A stretch of DNA of 64,000 nt, from NCBI GenBank assembly GCA_036250195.1, contig JAVHZZ010000006.1, forward strand, positions 74,569,869 through 74,633,868. The letters are read 5' to 3'. The DNA is from Mixophyes australis. Its lineage: Eukaryota > Chordata > Amphibia > Anura > Limnodynastidae. Within the stretch, counting starts at the first letter, position 1. Every line of letters begins with the position of its first letter. Shown piece after piece: positions 22,061 to 32,881 of this stretch. The translations under genes were made by a program, and so were the position numbers. A model generated the notes under the pieces. It did no database searches, was not told the origin of the DNA, and saw only the letters and a program-made list of their open reading frames with translations.

Positions 22061-22519
22061 TCGTCAACAACTGGTTCTGATAACTTAACTCGTAGGGTGA
22101 TTGGTGACACATAGCTGATTCTTGAAAAATCATCCCCTTTAGATAAACAAAAAAATTGTCCTTATAACTTTCAATGTTTATGTAGTGAAGGCTGCAACAT
22201 TCAGTGTTTACCAGATAGCATTTTGCACTGAGGATCCTCTCCATTTCGTTATTATTTAGGGGGCTATTGAACACTTTGCCTGCATCTGTGTTCTTCTCAG
22301 GGATATAGGAAATCATGTGGATTGGGTCTCCATTGGTGATGAAGGCAGAATGCTTAATATTATTTAAGCAGGACCAAACCCTGCTCAGTTGTCTCAGTTG
22401 CCTTTGGCAGCATACAGCTGAATAAGTCTGTTAAGAGGACAGAAGGGCTTTTGAGTTCATTGATTCCGGGATCCCTTTTATTTATATCAAAAATAACTTA
22501 ATCAGTGAGGACAGTAGCT

Positions 22520-25400
22520 TCCATATTGTAACATAGTTGATTAGGTTAAAAAAAGACACCATGTCATCAAGTTCAACCCATTTTGGATCTCCTATGATCC
22601 CTCTCTTATATTAGACATGGATACAGATAAAGCAACCACCAATCTGTTTAAATCGGGAAAATCCCTCCTGACCCAATATTGCAATCCTAATTCTCCCTGG
22701 ATCCCCTATTTCCTTCATTTAAATTAGCAGTCGTAACCCTGGATATCCTTTTCCGCTAAAAATGTGTCTAACCCTTTCTTAAACATATCAATTGAAACTG
22801 CCATCACAACCTGCCCTGACAGTGAATTCCATATTTTGACTGCCCTTACTGTAAAGAACCCCTTCATCTGCTGGTTGTGAAACTTCCTCTCCTCTAACCT
22901 TAGGAGATGACCACATGTCCTATCCTTGGGGTAAAAAGTACTTTGTATTGACCCTTAATGTATTTGTACATAGTAATCATATCCCCTCTTAGACACAGCT
23001 TTTCTAAAGTAAACATGCCTAAATTGGCTAACCTTTTCTCATAATTTGACTCCATACCCTTTATCAATTTTGTCTCCCTTCTCTGAACCATTTCTGGTTC
23101 CAAAATGTCTTTTTTATAGAGTGGTGCCCAGAATTGTACACCGTATTCAAGATGAGGTCTTACCAACAATTTATTTAGTGGCGAAAATACACCTTCTTTC
23201 ATTGCATCTATGCCCCTTTTTATTCATGCCAATACTTTATTGACCCTTGCAGCTGTTGCTTGACATTGAGCACTATTGCTAAGTCTACAGTTTATGAGCA
23301 CTCCCAAATCCTTTTCCATTATAGATTCCCCTACATTTATCCCATTTAATTTATAGATTCGGTGCTTGTTTTTGATCCCTAAATGCATAACATTACATAT
23401 ATCTATGAATATCTTGCTTTAATTTTATTACCTTACAAAGTTTAGTGACATCTGCAAAATTTGAAACTTTGCTCTCTAAACCATCTCCAAGATCATTAAT
23501 AAATATATTAAAAAAGAGTGGCCACAACACTGAACCTTGAGGTACACCACTTAAAACTTTTGACCAATTAGAAAATGTTTCATTTATTACAACTCTCTGT
23601 TCCCTATTCTCCAACAAATGTTGTTTCCTAGACCCAGTTCCCTGATTTTGCAAACCAACCTCTTGTGTGGCACTGTATCAAAGGCCTTTGCAAAATCTAA
23701 GTAGACCACATCTACTGTACTATTAAGGTCTAAGTTCCCACTAACTTCCTTGTAGAAACAAATTAGATTAGTTTGACATTACCTATTCCTCACAAATTCA
23801 TGCTGATTCCCACTAATAATCTTATTGTGCACCAAGTAATCCTGAATACTATCCCTTAATATACCTTCCAGTAGTTTCTCCACTATTGATGTCAGGCTTA
23901 CCAGTCTATAATTCTCTGGTTGTGATCTTATTCCCTTTAAAACAACAGCACCACATCTACTATTCACCAATTCCTTGGTACTGAGCCTGATGAAATTGAA
24001 TCTATGAAATTAAGAATAGTGGTCTAGCTATTTCTGAGTTTAGCTCCCTAGGAACCATTGGGTGTAAGCCATTTGGACCTGGAGCTTTATTTATCTTAAT
24101 ATTATTCAGTCACTTTTGGACTTCTTCCTGAGTAAGCCCAGTATTAATTAATAGTACGGTTGCATTTCAATTTTTATGTATTATTCCTAGCATTTGTTCC
24201 GCTCTAATAAATGCTGAAGAAAAAAAAAGGTGTTTTATACCTCTGCTTTTTCTTTATTATCATTAATCAATCCACCCATCTCACTTCTTAGTGGTCCTAG
24301 ATTGTCTTTTTTAATCCTTTTGCTATTTATATACTTAAACAACTATTAAGGTTTTTACGGTATTTTCTTTTTCAATTTGATTTTTATTTTCTAATTTAGC
24401 TAATCTAATTTCCTTTTTGCATGTTGTATTACATTCCTTTTAGTTACAGAAGGACTCCTCAGTCCCTTCAGGCTTAAACAATTTAAATGCACTTCCTCTC
24501 CAGTTCTTCCCTTACGTTTTAATTCAGCCACATTGAATTTTAAATTTATTTCCAATAGGAATGAACTTATATGTGTATGTTTCCAACAACATTTTAAAGA
24601 CAGCCCACATTTCTCCTGTAATTTTTCCTTTAAAAACTACATCCCAATCTATGCACTTTATAGACTCCTTTAGCATATTAAAATTTGCCTTTCTAAAGTT
24701 TAACATCGTAGTTGATCTCTTATACTGTTGCTTCTGGAAACTAATATCAAATGAGACTATATTATGATCACTGTTTCCCAAGTGCTCCCATACTTGAATA
24801 TTTGAATTAAGTTTACATTATTTGTTATTATTGTGTCCAGTATAGTTCAATTCTTAGTTGGTTCCTTTACTATTTGGGACAAGTAATGGTCTTTTAGCGT
24901 GCTCAGAAACCTGTTGCCCCTAGCTGTACCACAAGCCTTAGTACTCTAATCAATGTCCAGATAATTAAAATCATCCATAATTAAAACTTCACCTAGTTGC
25001 TAGCCTTTTCAATTTGCTGTAGAAATTGGGCTTCCTCAATCATACTAATATCTGGCGAAATATAGCATGTCCCTATCAGCAACGTCTCTGAAGTTTATCC
25101 TTCTCTGGATATTTCCACTCACAATGCCTCTATATTATCACCATTACTGTCATCAATAACTTCCTGTATACTTTGTTTTAACACTGGCTTAATGTAAAGA
25201 CATACTCCTCCTCCCCTTACATTTATACTATTGCTCCTGAAGAGAGTATAGCCCTCCAAGTTGACTGCCCAGTCATGTAAATCATCTCACCATGTCTCAT
25301 AATACCTATAATATCATTTTGCTCGTTCATTGCTACTAGTTCTAATTCCCCCATATTACCTGTTAAGTGTATGCTTACAAATGCAAGAAGCCTAAGTCTA
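22520..25400 (-). pseudogene. CR1 ORF2 (endonuclease-reverse transcriptase), broken
   Basis: Reading on the minus strand: the endonuclease end has MGNSDHNIVSFDI (SDH motif, at 24,781). The RT has RLVSLTSIVEKLLEGILRD and then SGNQHEFVRNR (23,970-23,779), [20 protein letters not shown] (about 23,560-23,500), and FADVTKLCKV, in which the catalytic FADD has become FADV. The C-terminal stretch has [18 protein letters not shown] and [12 protein letters not shown], then [19 protein letters not shown]. All are standard CR1 landmarks. At least four reading-frame breaks and the lost catalytic D rule out activity. Confidence 0.88.
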
Positions 25401-25689
25401 TTGCCTCCCTTCCGTATTCCTTACAGCTTTGATATGACTGTTTTTCTTATTGGCTTTAACAAGGCTCTCTCCTTATCGGCCATGCTTCCCTTTCCCCCCT
25501 CTCCACCCCCTTGACTCTTGTTAAATTCCCCTTATTACTCTCAATGTCTATCCCGTAAATACTTGCTTGTCCCTCTCCCCTGAAACCTAGTTTAAAATCT
25601 CCCAACCTTTTAACCATTATCTCCCCTAGCACAACAGCCCCTACTCATTCAGGTGTAATCCATCTCGGCAATAAAGATGGCACCTGCCC

Positions 25690-26480
25690 AAGAAACCAGC
25701 CTGGTGCTCAAATAATCCAAAACCAATCTCTTAGCCACGCATTAAACTCCCTAATCCCCCACTGCCTCCCTGGATTAGCATGTGGCACAGGTAGTATATC
25801 CGAAAATACTACCTTGGATGTCCTTGCCTTAAGTTTGTGACCCACATCCCTAAAATTATTCTTTAGGACAGCCCATCTTCCTCTAACTTGGTCATTGGTG
25901 CAAACATGCACCAAAACTGCCGGGTCAATCCCAGCCCCTCCAAACAGTCCACCCACTCTGCAATATGTCAAACACGAGCACCCGGGAGACAACACACTGT
26001 TCGGCATGCAGGGCCCTGGTAACAGATTGTCCTATCTTCCTAATTGAATTCCCTACCACAACAATCTGCCTAGGTCCCCTAGTAACTTTAGCCCCCAGGT
26101 TGCTAGTGGAAGCAATCTCAAACAACTCTACTAATTCTAAACTGCCTTCCGCAGTATCTTCATCCAATCTGACAAATCTCAGCTCAGAACTAGCTTGCCT
26201 CTTCCTCCCTCTGCTACCCCTTGCAACTGTTACCCAGCTGCCTATCTGTGCATTCTTCTCTGTCTCTGCTCCACCCCACTCAACAAATGTCTGAACGGTG
26301 AGCTGTAAACTCTGCTCCAGAATGGCAATCTCCCTCAATGTTGCAATGGTCTGCCTAAAAGACCAATTGCTCACATTTCTCACAGAGGTATATACCTTGG
26401 AAAAATTGCTCCATGTGTGCATACATATGACAAGATATGCATTGAGTGAGAACTTCAATCCTGCTACCACTCATCTTATT
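25690..26480 (-). pseudogene. CR1 ORF1 with SGNH-like esterase domain, broken
   Basis: The minus frames 26,470-25,925 and 26,007-25,708 overlap and together form an ORF1 remnant. The first includes TRGPRQIVVVGNSIRKIGQS, where the family has GDS in the esterase nucleophile block (GNS here). The second has VLVHVCTNDQVRGRWAVLKN (GTND-like, here CTND) and KARTSKVVFSDILPVPHANP, then REFNAWLRDW. These match the esterase-like domain known in CR1-group ORF1 proteins. The domain is thought to aid ribonucleoprotein formation or membrane interaction. The frame changes between the two halves near 25,970. Confidence 0.8.
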
Positions 26481-26520
26481 ATGACTAACTTAACCCCTTA
26501 TAACCTACAGTGGCCTTGAA

Positions 26521-27330
26521 ACTGCTAACCTTCACTAGCCCCTTCCAAGATTCAACCCCTTTCTGAATTAAACTCCTTGCTGGAGATAATTCCATACTTT
26601 AATCAAAATGCAGCTGAGATCGCTTACCAACTCCTGTGCAACTAGTTCTTACACTAATCATCTGTATCACTTATTACAATTAAGCATACCCACTAGCTCT
26701 AACAGGGTTAAAAAAATATATAAAAATCATTATGTACACTGGATCAGTGTATTCAAGTTTTTTTTTTTTCTCCTGTGAAAAGTATTGGTAGTACTGCTAT
26801 TGTAAGTTAAGAAATATATGTTTTGTATGAAAATGTATCTACAGTAGTAAAAACTCCAAGTAATATTATTTGTGTCTCTAAATGCGACAGATTGTATTAA
26901 ACACTTGAGTTGTTGGTTAAGAAAATAATCAGAATACAATGCGCAGAAAATGTGGTCTAAGTAGATAACATTCTAACAATGATTAACAGAACACTGTTCA
27001 TTTTGAGTTGTGTGTTTTCCACACTCTCTAATTAATAGAAGAACAGTGCTCTAGATAAGTAAGTGTTGTGGCAATATAGAATGGTTGCGATTAGTATTAG
27101 CTCCTGATAATGTGGCGCCATGTTTTGCTCAAGCACTTAATACCTACATAATTGCAGTAATAAAGCTGGTGTACAAGACCTGGGTGTTCAGGAAGGTGCT
27201 GAAAGGTCAGACCTCATATTTCAAAGGCAAAATTATGCTTCATTTGATTTTCTCCATCTAGGGAAAAATATTACTACTCTAATGGTAAAGGCAAGATTGG
27301 GACCAGGTTGATTATTACATTAATCAAATT
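26521..27330. other. No gene recognised
   Basis: AT-rich DNA with an oligo-T run at 26,759-26,770. The remaining frames are short and without motif. Confidence 0.5.
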
Positions 27331-27334
27331 AACT

Positions 27335-27411
27335 ATAGGCAGCAATCCTAGATGAGGCTGAAAAACAACTAGTTTGTACTTTTTTAAGCTTCATTTAGGA
27401 TTGCTGCCTAT
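27335..27411 (+). repeat. Short perfect hairpin (25-bp stem, 27-nt loop)
   Basis: The left arm ATAGGCAGCAATCCTAGATG(AGGCT) at 27,335-27,359 pairs along its full 25 bases with 27,387-27,411; the only two departures from Watson-Crick pairing are G:U wobbles. Overall size (77 nt) fits a microRNA precursor or a very short palindromic MITE. Nothing in the sequence decides between them. Confidence 0.85.
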
Positions 27412-27560
27412 TATTATTAATATTATTGTAGATTTGCAAGGCGCCACTGTGCTGTGCAGCACCGAACAGTAGAGAAACCAGTACATACAGAAAAGTGACA
27501 TACAAGGTAGACAAAATAAATGCAGACGTGACAACAAAGGATATGAAACAGAGGCGGATT
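27405..27560 (-). mobile_element. SINE/L2-like 3' tail fragment
   Basis: TTATTATTAATATTATTGTA, then GCAAGGCGCCACTGTGCTGT and AGCACCGAACAGTAGAG. On the minus strand this is the end 'GCGCTATATAAATAATAATA...' pattern of a common frog LINE2/SINE family. A related piece begins at 32,885. Confidence 0.5.
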
Positions 27561-28250
27561 AGAACTTAAGTGGCTCTGGAAAAAATTCTGAAAGTGGCCT
27601 CATGTAGGCGAGACCAAATAGATAGTTAGCGGGGCCAATACTAGGTGGAGTTAGCATTCCATTAGACCTAGTCATATCGGTTTTAGGCAAGCCAAATGCA
27701 TTATGCAATGGTAGGCAGAGTCCGCCTGTCACAGTTCATGGAGCTTACACACAAGTAGGCAAAGAAAACACAAGCAGGCAGAGTCATCACACCAGTGAGT
27801 GGAGTACATGCATTGATTATGTGAGTGGAGCAGCTTAATCCATCAGCAGGGATTTCCCAAGGTTAGCATTAATTTAATAGTAGTTGGGTCTCCCACGGGT
27901 TCAAAAACTCTCCCTAACAATATAATTTTTTTAAAAAACACATTGCCTCTGCCCACCTGTATGCAAAACTTTAGGGTGTCCCAACCATGGTGATGTGCAG
28001 CCTAACCCCAAGAAGAGGTTCTACCCTCCCAATGCCCTCTATTCCTTAAAATCCCCTCTTCTTTGGGTCTGGGGTGGGATTTCAAATATAAAAACACGCA
28101 TATTTTTAAATAAAACCGTACACACGAGCATGAACAATTAAAAAAGTTTTTTTATCGAATTAAAAATATGCCCATGCATGCGCCATACAAATTGCATTTC
28201 AAGGTTTACTGTTCTGCATGATAATTTAGCCAGTATTAGGGAAACATGTT
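27561..28250. other. No gene recognised
   Basis: Contains internal variants of AGTAGGCAAAG/GAGTGGAG (27,700-27,840), perhaps a decayed repeat, and an A/T-rich part at 28,085-28,170. No coding support. Confidence 0.4.
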
Positions 28251-28797
28251 GTGACAGAAGCACTGGGAAAGTGCTCAATGGCAGAGGTATATGTTCTAGG
28301 CTTTCTGCCTTGTGTACATTAAAACCCCAGGGAGATTATGTGTGTGGGAAAAGCTTCCCAAAGTGTGTTTCTCAGCTGTAGGAAAAACTGGTATGGGTCC
28401 CTGGGGTTTTGAATGGTGAGAGGGTGGGCTCCATTCATCAGGCCCATTACGGGTCTTCTGGGCCTCCAGCCTAATTTTAGGCTGATTTTGCAACTGCATC
28501 TGTATGTGGGTGTTTAAAAAGCAGTCAAGCTGGACCTGCAGTCTCTCAGACCTGGGGAGGAGGTTGGATGCCTCCTGAGAGACTTTGCAAATGGTGAGCA
28601 ATTACCTTTATGTTTTGTGTGTGTGTGTTCAGTTAGTGTCAGACAGGCAAAGTGTTTATTTTGAAAGTTTCTTTGTTTTCCCTGTTTAATAAAACTGGCT
28701 GAAGCCAATTGTACCAGAAACTTGAACTTGTGTGACTTCTAGCATGGAAGTGTACAGAAGCAGAGGAGATTGCACCTGTTTCCACTAATGCGGTTAC
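28251..28797 (+). mobile_element. LTR candidate (solo), TG...CA
   Basis: The stretch starts TGTGACAGAAGCACTGG and ends GCGGTTACA. A TATA-like TTTAAAAAGCAG lies at 28,513-28,524, a polyadenylation signal AATAAAAC at 28,688-28,695, and the R/U5-like part follows, as in LTRs with the order U3-R-U5. The flanks do not give a clean target duplication (CATGT left, ATGAA right), so the borders and class (Gypsy or ERV) stay open. No internal coding part is present. Confidence 0.45.
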
Positions 28798-28802
28798 AAT
28801 GA

Positions 28803-28990
28803 ACAATACGAGCATCCTAGTGACCACCATACAATAGAAAGAGCATCCTAGTGACCACCATACAATAGAAAGAGCAACCTAGTGACCACCATACAGTACA
28901 AACAGCATCCTAGTAACTATCATACAATGCAGAGCGCATTCTTTTGTCCACCATACAATGCAGAGAGCATTCCTGTAACCGCCATACTGT
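28803..28990. repeat. Tandem array, 31-bp unit, about 6 copies
   Basis: The unit GAGCATCCTAGTGACCACCA(TACAATAGAAA) is 31 bp. The first copies are nearly identical and later ones drift (ATGCAGAG variants). The array directly precedes another 31-bp array. Confidence 0.9.
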
Positions 28991-29002
28991 GCCCTGTAGA
29001 TG

Positions 29003-29232
29003 TGTGTGCCCAGTATGTCTGTCCCTCTATGTGTGCACGCTCACTGTGTCTGTCCCTCTATGTGGGCGCACCCAGCATGTCTGTCCCTCTATGTGGGCGC
29101 ACCCAGCATGTCTGTCCCTCTATGTGGGCGCACCCAGCGAGTCTGTCCCTCTATATGGGCGCACCCAGCGAGTCTGTCCCTCTATGTGGGCGCACCCAGC
29201 GTGTCTGTCCCTCTATGTGTGTTCCCAGTGTG
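29003..29232. repeat. Tandem array, 31-bp unit, about 7 copies
   Basis: The unit is ATGTCTGTCCCTCTATGTGG plus GCGCACCCAGC, 31 bp. Since 31 is not a multiple of 3, the array is open in all three plus frames and yields three artefactual frames with the same residues in rotation (MSVPLCGR, VCPSMWAH, CLSLYVGA). No protein is implied. Confidence 0.93.
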
Positions 29233-29489
29233 TGTGCCTGTAGTTTTTGGAAAATAACTTACCATAAGATATCCAGGGACACAATTAACTTAAAGGCTGT
29301 ATAGTATATTACATGTTTTTCAAATATTGCTATGTGGTTTTTTGGACCAATTGTAGATGGAAGGTTGTATTTTAAAGGTACATATCAGCTATTGCTATGA
29401 CATTCCAATGTTGATGTAAGGAAACCAAATACCCATTAATAAAAAAAAAGACTTCAACAGCATAATTTGTGTACTTTCTGTGTACTCTT

Positions 29490-29760
29490 TACATTATCAT
29501 GTTAGTCTGTTGCCTGTTGTGCATATCTTAACTTGATCCTGATTCCATGGTGCTGCCCCCTCATATATATATACCTTCCTTTTCCAGCTTTCCTTGCTAG
29601 TCATTAATGTTTCTGAGCCTGTTTATGTTTGTACCCTGGATCTCTGCCTGTTTTCTGTTTCTGTGGATATCCATGTTTTTCCAGTTCCTGCATTATTCAA
29701 TTACCTGTATCTCTCCTGGACATAACCTGACAATTGCATTAATCCTGCTAATCTAAATAA
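29490..29760 (+). mobile_element. Possible Gypsy-type LTR fragment
   Basis: TATATATATACCTTCCTTTTCC, TTGCTAGTCATTAATGTTTC, TGAGCCTGTTTATG and GTACCCTGGATCTCTGCCTG follow the order seen in frog Gypsy LTRs downstream of the TATA box. Ends not determined. An unrelated repeat seems to begin at about 29,765 (CAGGCGCTCACACTATATAA). Confidence 0.4.
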
Positions 29761-30604
29761 AAATTATCTCACAGGCGCTCACACTATATAATATAAGGAC
29801 CTATTGTCGCTACCTATCTTAGAGGTGCGAATCCCTACATGGAAACAAAACCTGAAACAATAAGAAAGGTGCGCCAAAAGCTACTCCTGCTAATCTGCTA
29901 TTCCTGAAATTCTGTTTATACTCTGAGCCAATCTATGTTCATTGTATCGCCTGGATGGTTGTTTTCTTTGCAATAAATAGTTCCATGTTTTCATCATATG
30001 GCTCCTTGGCTATAGTTGCAAGACCTAGTTTGTGGAACAGTTTTGTAACAGGAGGTCAAGAAGTTACATCCCTCAGCTTCACTTAGAGGGATGCAATTAA
30101 GATTTTGAACAGGATAGTTGTCTTTCTATTGCTACACAGCACTAGAGGGGAGGGCACTGAATTTTCTGGGGAGTGGGAAACGCAGGTCCACACTAACCCC
30201 ACTAGCTTGGGGAATGTATAAGAGCCTACCACACTACTTTGATCTAAAAAATATATAAAGTGCATATGACAAAACAGGAGTTGAAATAATTAAATTAGTA
30301 GAGTGATTACAGCCTCAGCCTCAAGGCTGAGCTATTTAAAAAATTCTACCATCCAGCCATAAGGGCGAGGCAAAAGGAGGCGATGTGTAGTAAAGAAAGA
30401 CAGGGAAAATTGTGCACCAAGCCCTACATGGTGAAACATGAGGTTCCCGGCTCACTCAGTGATATGGCACTCCGGAGCACATAGATCCAGGGCTTTCTCG
30501 GTTACCTCGACCCAGGCTAGAGAACCAGGTGACTGCCCATCGCCTACATGGGCCACCTTTAAGCTTCACTGTGTACATAGACATCCAAATCATTCAGTGC
30601 AGTG

Positions 30605-30837
30605 CAAAAGGGGCTTGGGCCTTTGGACCCTTCCCTACAGGGATCATCCCCGATCTTCAGAGTAATGAGGCCCCTTAGGAGGCAAGGGTCTTCCAGACCA
30701 CCTCCATGACAGGGTTCGGGCAGTCCTCTTTATCCGATGTAGGGGAAAGCTTCCCCCAGGAAACTGGTTTTTCAGCTCCCCCCATGAGGAGAGAGCCTCC
30801 GACAACTAGGGGAGAGGGTTGGCCATAAGGTCTATAC
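30605..30837 (+). repeat. Dispersed repeat 'R1', copy 2, left part
   Basis: This is the counterpart of 5,550-5,810. Shared blocks include GGGCTTGGGCCTTTGGACCC, CCCCTTAGGAGGCAAGGGTC, GGGAAAGCTTCCCCCAGGAA and CAACTAGGGGAGAGGGTTGG. The repeat is interrupted after CTATAC (30,837) and resumes at 32,800-32,805 with TATACCCAAACC, which parallels TCTAAACCCAAACCCC in copy 1. Confidence 0.75.
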
Positions 30838-32799
30838 TGTCACGGGCACTAGGAGTTTTACCCAGAATTCACCAGGTGATGCTTTACTTACCAGAGGCGC
30901 GGAGTCTAACACAGTGGCTGTTCTTCTCCAGGAACTCCAGCAAAGAAGTATGGTTTTAGCGGCTGCCACTGTGCAGGTCCCGGCCCTCTGGGGAGTGTGG
31001 TGAATATACGGAACTATACAAACTGAATGGAAGAAGGAATGTCAATGATATATATGCGTAGTCTCTGAGCAGTGGAAACAATGGTAGCACGGCAGAATGA
31101 TGAGAAGTGATAAAAGGAGAAGAGAGTTCCAGAGTGCTTAGCACGCAGATAGCATACAGCAGGCAAATACTTAACAACTGGAGAAAGTCTATGCAAACAG
31201 TCAATCAACAATGTAATAGGAGAGTCAGCGACTCGCAGCTATACTCCCGAGAAACTATAGACTTTAGTCCCAGAAATAGGTAACATGCAAAGTAGTAGAG
31301 TAAGCTGCTCCTGACAGGTGTTACCGCTGGCATGAAGTAAAGACTAGTCCAGAGCTAGGTAGAGTACAAGGTAGCCTGAAGCGGTCTGCGTCTGGCAGGT
31401 ATTACCACTGATGTGGAGAGAAAACTTGTCCAGGCGCAGGTACGATACAATGTAGCGTGGAGCGGTCTGCGGCTGGCAGGTATTACCACTGATGTGGGGA
31501 GAAAACTTGTCCAGGTGCAGGTACGATACAAGGTAGCATGGAACGGTCTGCGGCTGGCAGGTATTACCACTGATGTGGAGAGAAAACTTGTCCAGGTGCA
31601 GGTACGATACAATGTAGCGTGGAGCGGTCTGCGGCTGGCAGGTATTACCACTGATGTGGAGAGAAAACTTGTCCAGGTGCAGGTACGATACAATGTAGCG
31701 TGGAGCGGTCTGCGGCTGGCAGGTATTACCACAGATGTGGAGAGAAGACTTGTAAAGGTGCAGGTACGATACAAGGTAGCATGGAGCGGTCTGCGGCTGA
31801 CAGGTATTACCACTGATGTGGAGAGAAGACTTGTCCAGGTGCAGATACGATTCAAGGTAGCATGGAGCGGTCTGCGGTTGGCAGGTATTAACACTGATGT
31901 GGAAAGAAGACTTGTCCAGGCGCAGGTAAGATACAATGTAGCATGGAGCGGTCTGCGGCTGGCAGGTATTACCACTGATGTGGAGAGAAAACTTGTCCAG
32001 GTGCAGGTACGATACAATGTAGCGTGGAGCGGTCTGCGGCTGGCAGGTATTACCACTGATGTGGAGAGAAGACTTGTCCAGGTGCAGATACGATACAAGG
32101 TAGCATGGAGCAGTCTGCGGCTGGCAGGTATTACCACTGATGTGGAGAGAAAACTTGTCCAGGTGCAGGTACGATACAATGTAGCGTGGAGCGGTCTGCG
32201 GCTGGCAGGTATTACCACTGATGTGGAGAGAAGACTTGTCCAGGTGCAGATACGATACAAGGTAGCATGGAGCAGTCTGCGGCTGGCAGGTATTACCACT
32301 GATGTGGAGAGAAGACTTGTCCAGGTGCAGATACGATTCAAGGTAGCATGGAGCGGTCTGCGGTTGGCAGGTATTACCACTGATGTGGAGAGAAGACTTG
32401 TCCAGGTGCAGATACGATACAAGGTAGCATGGAGCGGTCTGCGGCTGGCAGGTATTACCACTGATGTGGAGAGAAGACTTGTCCAGGTGCAGATACGATA
32501 CAATGTAGCGTGGAGCGGTCTGCGGCGAACAGATAGCACAAGCAGGAACAGGGAACTCCTCGGTGTCTCAATGGAATGAGGACCAAGAACAGGCAAAGGT
32601 AATAGGGCAACAGGTGCCATAAATAGTGAGAGGTGATTAATTATCCAATGAGACTAGGAACAAGGTTTTAACAGTCCGTGGGTCTTGCACATGTGCAATC
32701 CTTTGGTCAAGATGACGGACGGCCGCGGCGCAAGACAGGCGCCGGCAAGAGAGAGACCCATGTCTAAAACTAGAGGCACTAATAGTCCGGTGAGTGACA
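30838..32799. mobile_element. LTR-like insertion with internal minisatellite
   Basis: The element begins TGTCACGGGCACTAGG and ends CCGGTGAGTGACA. It is bounded by the 5-bp direct repeat TATAC (30,833-30,837 and 32,800-32,804). TG...CA ends and a 5-bp duplication are hallmarks of LTR-retrotransposon integration. The TGTCACGGGCACTAG beginning and ACTTACCAGAGG block resemble frog Gypsy LTRs. No gag or pol frame is present. It is therefore a solo LTR of about 1.96 kb or a non-autonomous element. Most of it is the 81-bp tandem array. It is inserted in the R1 repeat, whose other copy at 5,550 shows the unoccupied site. Confidence 0.8.
31335..32527. repeat. 81-bp minisatellite, about 15 units, open on both strands
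   Basis: The unit is 81 bp (27 codons), starting for example GTGGAGAGAAAACTTGTCCA, then GGTGCAGGTACGATACAATG, TAGCGTGGAGCGGTCTGCGG and CTGGCAGGTATTACCACTGA. Fourteen near-identical units lie within 31,413-32,527, preceded by one or two diverged units (31,260-31,412). The period is a multiple of 3 and lacks stops in two frames, giving a 388-codon plus frame (unit core RYNVAWSGLRLAGITTDV) and a 421-codon minus frame. Units alternate between AAAACTT/CAGGTACGATACAATG and AAGACTT/CAGATACGATACAAGG types, so expansion probably involved multi-unit blocks. I regard both frames as by-products. Confidence 0.95.
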
Positions 32800-32804
32800 T
32801 ATAC

Positions 32805-32860
32805 CCAAACCAAAAAAATAAAACAAATGAAAAACACGAAGTGCAAAAAGTGCTAGTTGG
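32805..32860 (+). repeat. Dispersed repeat 'R1', copy 2, right part
   Basis: CCCAAACCAAAAAAATAAAA matches CCCAAACCCCAAAAAACAAA at 5,801-5,820 in the other copy and continues the repeat beyond the LTR-like insertion. Confidence 0.6.
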
Positions 32861-32881
32861 CAATAAATAAAAAAGTGCCCG

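Larger units (their letters stand above)
22510..26520 (-). mobile_element. CR1-clade LINE, long copy
   Basis: A CR1-type non-LTR retrotransposon runs on the minus strand from an ORF1 remnant (26,480-25,690) through endonuclease (about 25,350-24,520) and RT (about 24,100-23,390) to a C-terminal domain (23,202-22,900) and the 3' UTR. The 3' end, reading GGTGTCTTTTTTTAACCTAATC and then AACTATGTTACAATATGG on the minus strand, is shared with the second CR1 copy at 45,243-46,725. Many stops and frameshifts are present. The copy is about 4 kb, so it is close to full length but dead. Confidence 0.88.

Noticed and set aside
28882..29304. Overlapping Cys-rich frames encoding a secreted repeat peptide
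   Set aside because: All three plus frames are open over the same 31-bp repeat and give rotated versions of the same peptide; this is a tandem-repeat artefact.
31355..32620. A 421-codon or 388-codon repeat protein
   Set aside because: Both strands are open only because the 81-bp unit is a multiple of 3 and lacks stops; no domain, no start context, and it lies in an LTR-like element.
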